In this document: in pieces, positions 13,165 through 16,070 of the stretch
Layout of the letters: each line of letters starts with the position of its first letter
Position numbering within the stretch: the first letter of the stretch is position 1
Source: SZUA-430 sp044375275
GTDB lineage: Bacteria > Pseudomonadota > Alphaproteobacteria > Micropepsales > Micropepsaceae
Reading direction: 5' to 3'
DNA: 16,070 nt
NCBI GenBank assembly: GCA_044375275.1
Contig: JBILMZ010000060.1
Location: 1-16,070 of the forward strand
Notes under the pieces: model-generated
Database searches by the model: none
Told to the model about the DNA's origin: nothing
Seen by the model: the letters and a program-made list of their open reading frames with translations, nothing else
Made by a program: the position numbers and the translations under genes

Positions 13165-14562
13165 ATGGCCGATACCCAGTTCGATCTCATCGTCATCGGC
13201 GGCGGTCCCGGCGGTTATGTCTCGGCGATCCGCGCGGCGCAGCTCGGGCTGAAGACGGCCGTCGTGGAGCGCGAGCACCTGGGCGGCATCTGCCTGAACT
13301 GGGGCTGCATCCCGACCAAGGCGCTGCTGCGCTCGTCGGAGATCCTGCACCTGTTCCATCGCGCGGCCGAGTTCGGGATCGCTGCCGACAATATCCGCTT
13401 CGATGTCACGAAGATCGTCGAGCGCAGCCGCAAGGTGGCCGCCCAGCTGTCGAACGGCGTCAAGTTCCTCATGAAGAAGAACAAGGTGACGGTGCTCGAC
13501 GGCGAGGCGAAGCTCACCTCGCGCACGCAGGTCACGGTCACGGGCAAGTCGGCTGGCTCCTATGCCGCGAAGACCATCATCATCGCGACCGGGGCCCGCG
13601 CGCGGTCGCTGCCCGGGCTCGAACCGGATGGCAAACTGGTCTGGAGCTACCGCGAGGCAATGGTGCCGACGGAAATGCCCAAGTCGCTCGTCGTGATCGG
13701 CTCGGGCGCAATCGGCATCGAGTTTGCGAGCTTTTATCGCACGCTGGGTGCCGAGGTGACTGTGGTCGAGGTCATGGACCGGATCCTGCCGGTGGAAGAC
13801 GAGGAAATCTCGGCCCTCGCGCTCAAGGCCTTCACGAAGCAGGGCATGAAGATCCTGACCGGTGCCACGGTCGAGAAGCTTGACCGCGCTGCTAGCAGCG
13901 TGACCGCCACCATCAAGACGAAGGACGGCAAGGTCCAGCAGGTCACGGCCGAGCGCGTCATCTCGGCGGTCGGCATTGTCGGCAATGTCGAGAACCTGGG
14001 GCTCGAAGCTTTGGGCGTGAAGGTCGACCGCACGCATATCGTCGTCAATGAATGGGCCGAAACCAGCGTGGCCGGCCTCTATGCCATTGGCGACGTTGCG
14101 GGGCCGCCCTGGCTTGCGCACAAGGCCAGCCACGAGGGCGTCATCGCCGTCGAGCGCATTGCGGGCGTGAAGGGGCTTCATCCGCTCGATGCAAACAACA
14201 TCCCGGGCTGCACCTATTGCTGGCCGCAGGTCGCTTCCGTCGGCATGACCGAGGCCAAGGCCCGCGCCGCCGGGCGCGAGGTCAAGGTCGGTCGCTTCCC
14301 CTATGTCGGCAACGGCAAGGCGATCGCGCTCGGTGATACCGAGGGTCTCATCAAGACCGTCTTCGATGCGAAGACTGGCGAGCTTCTGGGCGCGCACCTG
14401 ATCGGCGCCGAAGTGACCGAGCTCATCCAGGGCTACACCATCGCCCGCACGCTCGAGACCACCGAGGCCGAGCTCATGCACACGGTCTTCCCGCACCCCA
14501 CGCTCTCCGAGATGATGCACGAGTCCGTGCTCGATGCTTATGGCCGGGTCGTGCATATCTGA
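13165..14562 (+). CDS. lpdA: Dihydrolipoamide dehydrogenase, E3 component
   Basis: E3 is a cytoplasmic FAD enzyme that reoxidises dihydrolipoamide with NAD. The 465-residue product has the FAD motif GGGPGGY (12-18), the redox disulfide C43-x4-C48 in GGICLNWGCIP, an NAD motif around GSGAIGIEFASFY, the second FAD motif YAIGDVAG, and the C-terminal FPHPTLSEMMHE with catalytic H444 and E449. ATG 13165 is chosen because GGAAGG at 13151-13156 is well spaced; a GTG at 13156 overlaps that site. The gene stands apart from pdhABC behind two leftward genes, and a TTGACA at 13108-13113 without a clear -10 hints at its own promoter. The surrounding PDH genes suggest it serves that complex. Confidence 0.97.
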   Translation: MADTQFDLIVIGGGPGGYVSAIRAAQLGLKTAVVEREHLGGICLNWGCIPTKALLRSSEILHLFHRAAEFGIAADNIRFDVTKIVERSRKVAAQLSNGVKFLMKKNKVTVLDGEAKLTSRTQVTVTGKSAGSYAAKTIIIATGARARSLPGLEPDGKLVWSYREAMVPTEMPKSLVVIGSGAIGIEFASFYRTLGAEVTVVEVMDRILPVEDEEISALALKAFTKQGMKILTGATVEKLDRAASSVTATIKTKDGKVQQVTAERVISAVGIVGNVENLGLEALGVKVDRTHIVVNEWAETSVAGLYAIGDVAGPPWLAHKASHEGVIAVERIAGVKGLHPLDANNIPGCTYCWPQVASVGMTEAKARAAGREVKVGRFPYVGNGKAIALGDTEGLIKTVFDAKTGELLGAHLIGAEVTELIQGYTIARTLETTEAELMHTVFPHPTLSEMMHESVLDAYGRVVHI

Positions 14563-14697
14563 AGGCGGCGTCCAGGGCGTGTCGAAGCTTTCGACGTGCC
14601 AGCCGTCGGGCTTCAGCCTGGCGATGCCGTACAGCATGCCGCGGCGCCAGAGGTAGCTGATGCCGGGGCTGTCGGTTAGGCGGGCGTTCTGTTGCAT
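14563..14697 (-). pseudogene. Possible start of a small gene that runs antisense into lpdA
   Basis: ATG 14697 has AAGGAAAA about 5 nt upstream on the minus strand. The first 45 codons (MQQNARLTDSPGISYLWRRG, then a stretch ending ESFDTPWTPP) look protein-like, with aromatic and charged residues mixed. They end exactly where the lpdA coding strand begins. No stop follows; the frame continues antisense through all of lpdA to about 13105, which cannot be genuine. This suggests a small gene that lost its 3' end and stop when it came to abut lpdA, or one expressed with an antisense tail. I do not recognise the family. Confidence 0.4.
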
Positions 14698-14878
14698 GTC
14701 GGTTTTCCTTGAAAACGCGCAGGCGGAAGCGCGCTCCGGGTTGGAGCGGCGGGGGCTGCGCTGGGGTTTGGATGTGGGCGCCGGGGCTTCGGGTGGCGGC
14801 CTGAATTTAAGCGGGCCTGCCTGAAGACGGATTTCGACGCTATCGATCTACAGCGCCGAACATCGCCGAAATCGCCGA

Positions 14879-14893
14879 AAACAAAAAGAGAAC
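14879..14893 (-). promoter_or_regulatory. Near-match to a LexA box
   Basis: On the minus strand GTTC-TCTTTTT-GTTT differs from GTTC-N7-GTTC at one base. It lies about 180 nt before the possible small gene at 14697, in an AT-richer patch beside three tandem TCGCCGAA-like units (14855-14880). It may be the remnant of a second SOS promoter. Confidence 0.35.
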
Positions 14894-14985
14894 AAATTGA
14901 CGCAGCCTTTGGGGGTAGAAGGGTTTCACGCGAAGGCGCGAGGGCGGCGAATGACGCGAGGGCTGTTTGACGTTCATCTCACTTC

Positions 14986-15133
14986 TGTCATCCCGGATGC
15001 AGTGCAGCACGAAGTGTTGCACTGCTGGTCCGGGACCCATACGGGGTGAAGCGCTTCCGGGATGTTTGGGCTGCCCGTGTGGGTCCCGTGTCTGCGCAGC
15101 AGCATTGCATGCTGCAGCGCGCACGGGATGACA
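14986..15133. repeat. 148-bp inverted-repeat element with TGTCATCCCG ends
   Basis: The ends TGTCATCCCG (14986-14995) and CGGGATGACA (15124-15133) are perfect inverted repeats. Inside lie two strong hairpins: 14999-15025 (12-bp stem with one G-T pair, loop GAA) and 15094-15120 (GCGC-A-GCAGCAT/ATGCTGC-A-GCGC). A longer-range pair GGGACCCATAC/GTGTGGGTCCC lies between them. The element has no ORF and looks like a small palindromic intergenic repeat. Elements with GTCATCCC/GGGATGAC ends are common in alphaproteobacterial genomes. The remaining sequence between 14700 and 15230 shows no convincing gene. Confidence 0.75.
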
Positions 15134-15230
15134 TGCGTTGGTTTGTTGGGAGGTTCGATGATGGTGTGTAGGCGTGTTCGGGGTTAGGCTGCCTCCGCGC
15201 CTGCTTCGTCGTGCGCAGAGGAGATCATCC

Positions 15231-15662
15231 ATGGAAGCTGCTTCACCTGATTTTGTGACGGGTTTCTTCATTGGACTGGGGAATGCCATCGGGGAGGGGT
15301 TGAAGGGGCTATTCGTGCTGGCGATGTCGTCGATGGCGGCGGCGCCCGGCATATCGTCCGTGATCCAGATGCAATGGGCGAAGCGGTGGACGCGGCTGCG
15401 GACGTCGATGATCCTGTCGGTGATCGTCGGTGCGGTGCTGGTGCTGCCGACTTACCTTGTGTTGCTGTTGGCGTTTGCTGCGCTGGATGGCACGCTCTAC
15501 GACCTCAACGAAGTCTATGAAGTGTTTCCCTTCGCTGCAGCGCTGTCGGTGGTCGCATGCCTGTGGGTGCACAATGATAACCGGGCGACGTTTGACCGCG
15601 TTCGCGCGGCGGGTATCGCCGCGGGGCTGGTGGTGATGGGTATTGTTGTGTTGATGGGGTGA
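15231..15662 (+). CDS. Small multi-pass membrane protein of unknown function
   Basis: The 143-residue protein has four likely membrane segments, at about residues 12-40 (rich in Gly/Ala), 62-86 (MILSVIVGAVLVLPTYLVLLLAF), 98-112 (VFPFAAALSVVACLWV) and 122-143. Short loops carry the charged residues (QWAKRWTRLRTS, DNRATFDR). No family was recognised. ATG 15231 has AGAGGAGAT about 6 nt upstream. The gene stands alone between two palindromic repeat elements, and the stop is close to the second. A transporter component or membrane-stress protein is possible, but nothing in the sequence favours either. Confidence 0.7.
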   Translation: MEAASPDFVTGFFIGLGNAIGEGLKGLFVLAMSSMAAAPGISSVIQMQWAKRWTRLRTSMILSVIVGAVLVLPTYLVLLLAFAALDGTLYDLNEVYEVFPFAAALSVVACLWVHNDNRATFDRVRAAGIAAGLVVMGIVVLMG

Positions 15663-15677
15663 GGCGGGAGCGCGGGT

Positions 15678-15811
15678 CCTCATCCGTCACGCGGCACTGA
15701 GGCGCCGCGCGCCACCTTCTCCACTGCGTGGAGAAGGGCTACGTTTCAAGGGAAGCCCCTCTCCACGGAGTGGGAGGGTTGATCGCTGCGAAAGCAGCGA
15801 GACGGGTGAGG
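15678..15811. repeat. 134-bp RIME-like palindromic element
   Basis: The ends CCTCATCCGTC (15678-15688) and GACGGGTGAGG (15801-15811) are inverted repeats with one mismatch. Inside are three hairpins: 15715-15737 (CCTTCTCCAC/GTGGAGAAGG, loop TGC), 15757-15778 (CCCTC-CCAC/GTGG-GAGGG with one bulge) and 15783-15800 (TCGCTGC/GCAGCGA closed by a GAAA tetraloop). CCTCATCC ends with CACCTTCTCC inside recall the rhizobial intergenic mosaic elements (RIME). It lies between two opposed genes and could act as a bidirectional 3'-end structure. Confidence 0.75.
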
Positions 15812-15869
15812 AGCCTGCTGCGACTGCCGGAGCGCCTTGCAGGTTGTAGCGAAGCTTGGGGATGCCTCT

Positions 15870-16070
15870 TTACCTGCGCCTGGATTTGAAGAGGGTCAGA
15901 CGGATACCCAGTGCCGACATGAGGTCCAGGTAGTGCATCCGCACGATTTTCGACAGGGGCGCCGGGCTTGAGGCTATGGCGGGATTGCGCAGTTCGGGAA
16001 AGGCGCTGAACCAGTTGTGAAGGCGTTTGCGGGGGCCGTGCTTGACCAGAACCTGCTCAGCCAATGTGAA
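15870..16070 (-). CDS. 3' end of an unidentified leftward gene (runs off the window)
   Basis: An open frame of 66 codons reaches the right edge and ends at TAA 15870-15872. The visible C-terminal part (…LVKHGPRKRLHNWFSAFPEL… to …LGIRLTLFKSRRR) is basic, with several Trp/Phe/His residues, and ends in a Lys/Arg cluster. No family was recognised from this fragment. The frame stays open to the edge without an obvious start, so most of the gene probably lies outside. Because it is short and single-edged, it could still be a chance ORF. Confidence 0.45.
   Translation of the reverse strand, partial: FTLAEQVLVKHGPRKRLHNWFSAFPELRNPAIASSPAPLSKIVRMHYLDLMSALGIRLTLFKSRRR

Noticed and set aside
13105..14562. 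The long minus-strand frame opposite lpdA
   Set aside because: It is antisense shadow over a certain gene. Only its first 45 codons, upstream of the lpdA stop, lie outside lpdA and were kept as a candidate.
14840..15352. A minus-strand frame of about 170 codons across the 148-bp inverted repeat
   Set aside because: It runs through a structured repeat and antisense of the four-helix membrane protein, has no suitable ribosome site, and has a low-complexity product.
1..16070. tRNA, rRNA or tmRNA genes and integrase-type attachment sites
   Set aside because: No cloverleaf with TTCRA-type arm, rRNA segment or direct-repeat attachment pair was seen by eye. A covariance search could still find something minor.

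Overview
The window looks chromosomal and alphaproteobacterial. It is GC-rich, carries the order eno - ftsB - pdhA - pdhB - pdhC - lpdA that is common in that class, has an E1-beta subunit with its own lipoyl domain, and shows alphaproteobacterial-type LexA and PhoB operator matches. A Caulobacterales/Hyphomonadaceae-type organism is my best guess, but no marker here fixes the genus.

Layout. (1) 2-724: 3' part of enolase. (2) 725-7072: about 6.3 kb inserted between eno and ftsB, which are usually close together. It holds a leftward MgtC/DUF4010 membrane protein, then a rightward rtcB2-prfH pair (RNA ligase plus release-factor homologue; ribosome repair), then a rightward GAPDH-arsJ pair (arsenate detoxification through 1-arseno-3-phosphoglycerate). 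Three copies of a palindromic two-module repeat punctuate this block, two of them at its edges. (3) 7073-11657: ftsB followed by the pyruvate dehydrogenase operon pdhA, a MAPEG membrane protein, pdhB and pdhC. (4) 11654-13008: two leftward genes, a membrane-anchored unknown protein and a VOC-family protein. (5) 13165-14562: lpdA, the E3 subunit. (6) 14563-16070: mostly non-coding, with a possible broken small gene, two further palindromic repeat elements of different families, a four-helix membrane protein, and the 3' end of an unidentified leftward gene.

How the genes work together. Enolase makes phosphoenolpyruvate, and the PDH complex (E1 alpha/beta, E2, E3) turns pyruvate into acetyl-CoA. 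The two accessory pairs are stress modules: RtcB2-PrfH is expected to rescue ribosomes cut in the decoding centre, and GAPDH-ArsJ to export arsenate as an organo-arsenical.

The most interesting signals are regulatory or structural. A PHO box is placed almost exactly as in E. coli phoA, in front of the GAPDH-arsJ pair. A perfect LexA box (GTTC-N7-GTTC) precedes the VOC gene. The two-module intergenic repeat has stems whose arms change together between copies. A 32-codon ORF with a strong Shine-Dalgarno overlaps the start of rtcB. No tRNA, rRNA, CRISPR array, transposase or integrase was recognised.
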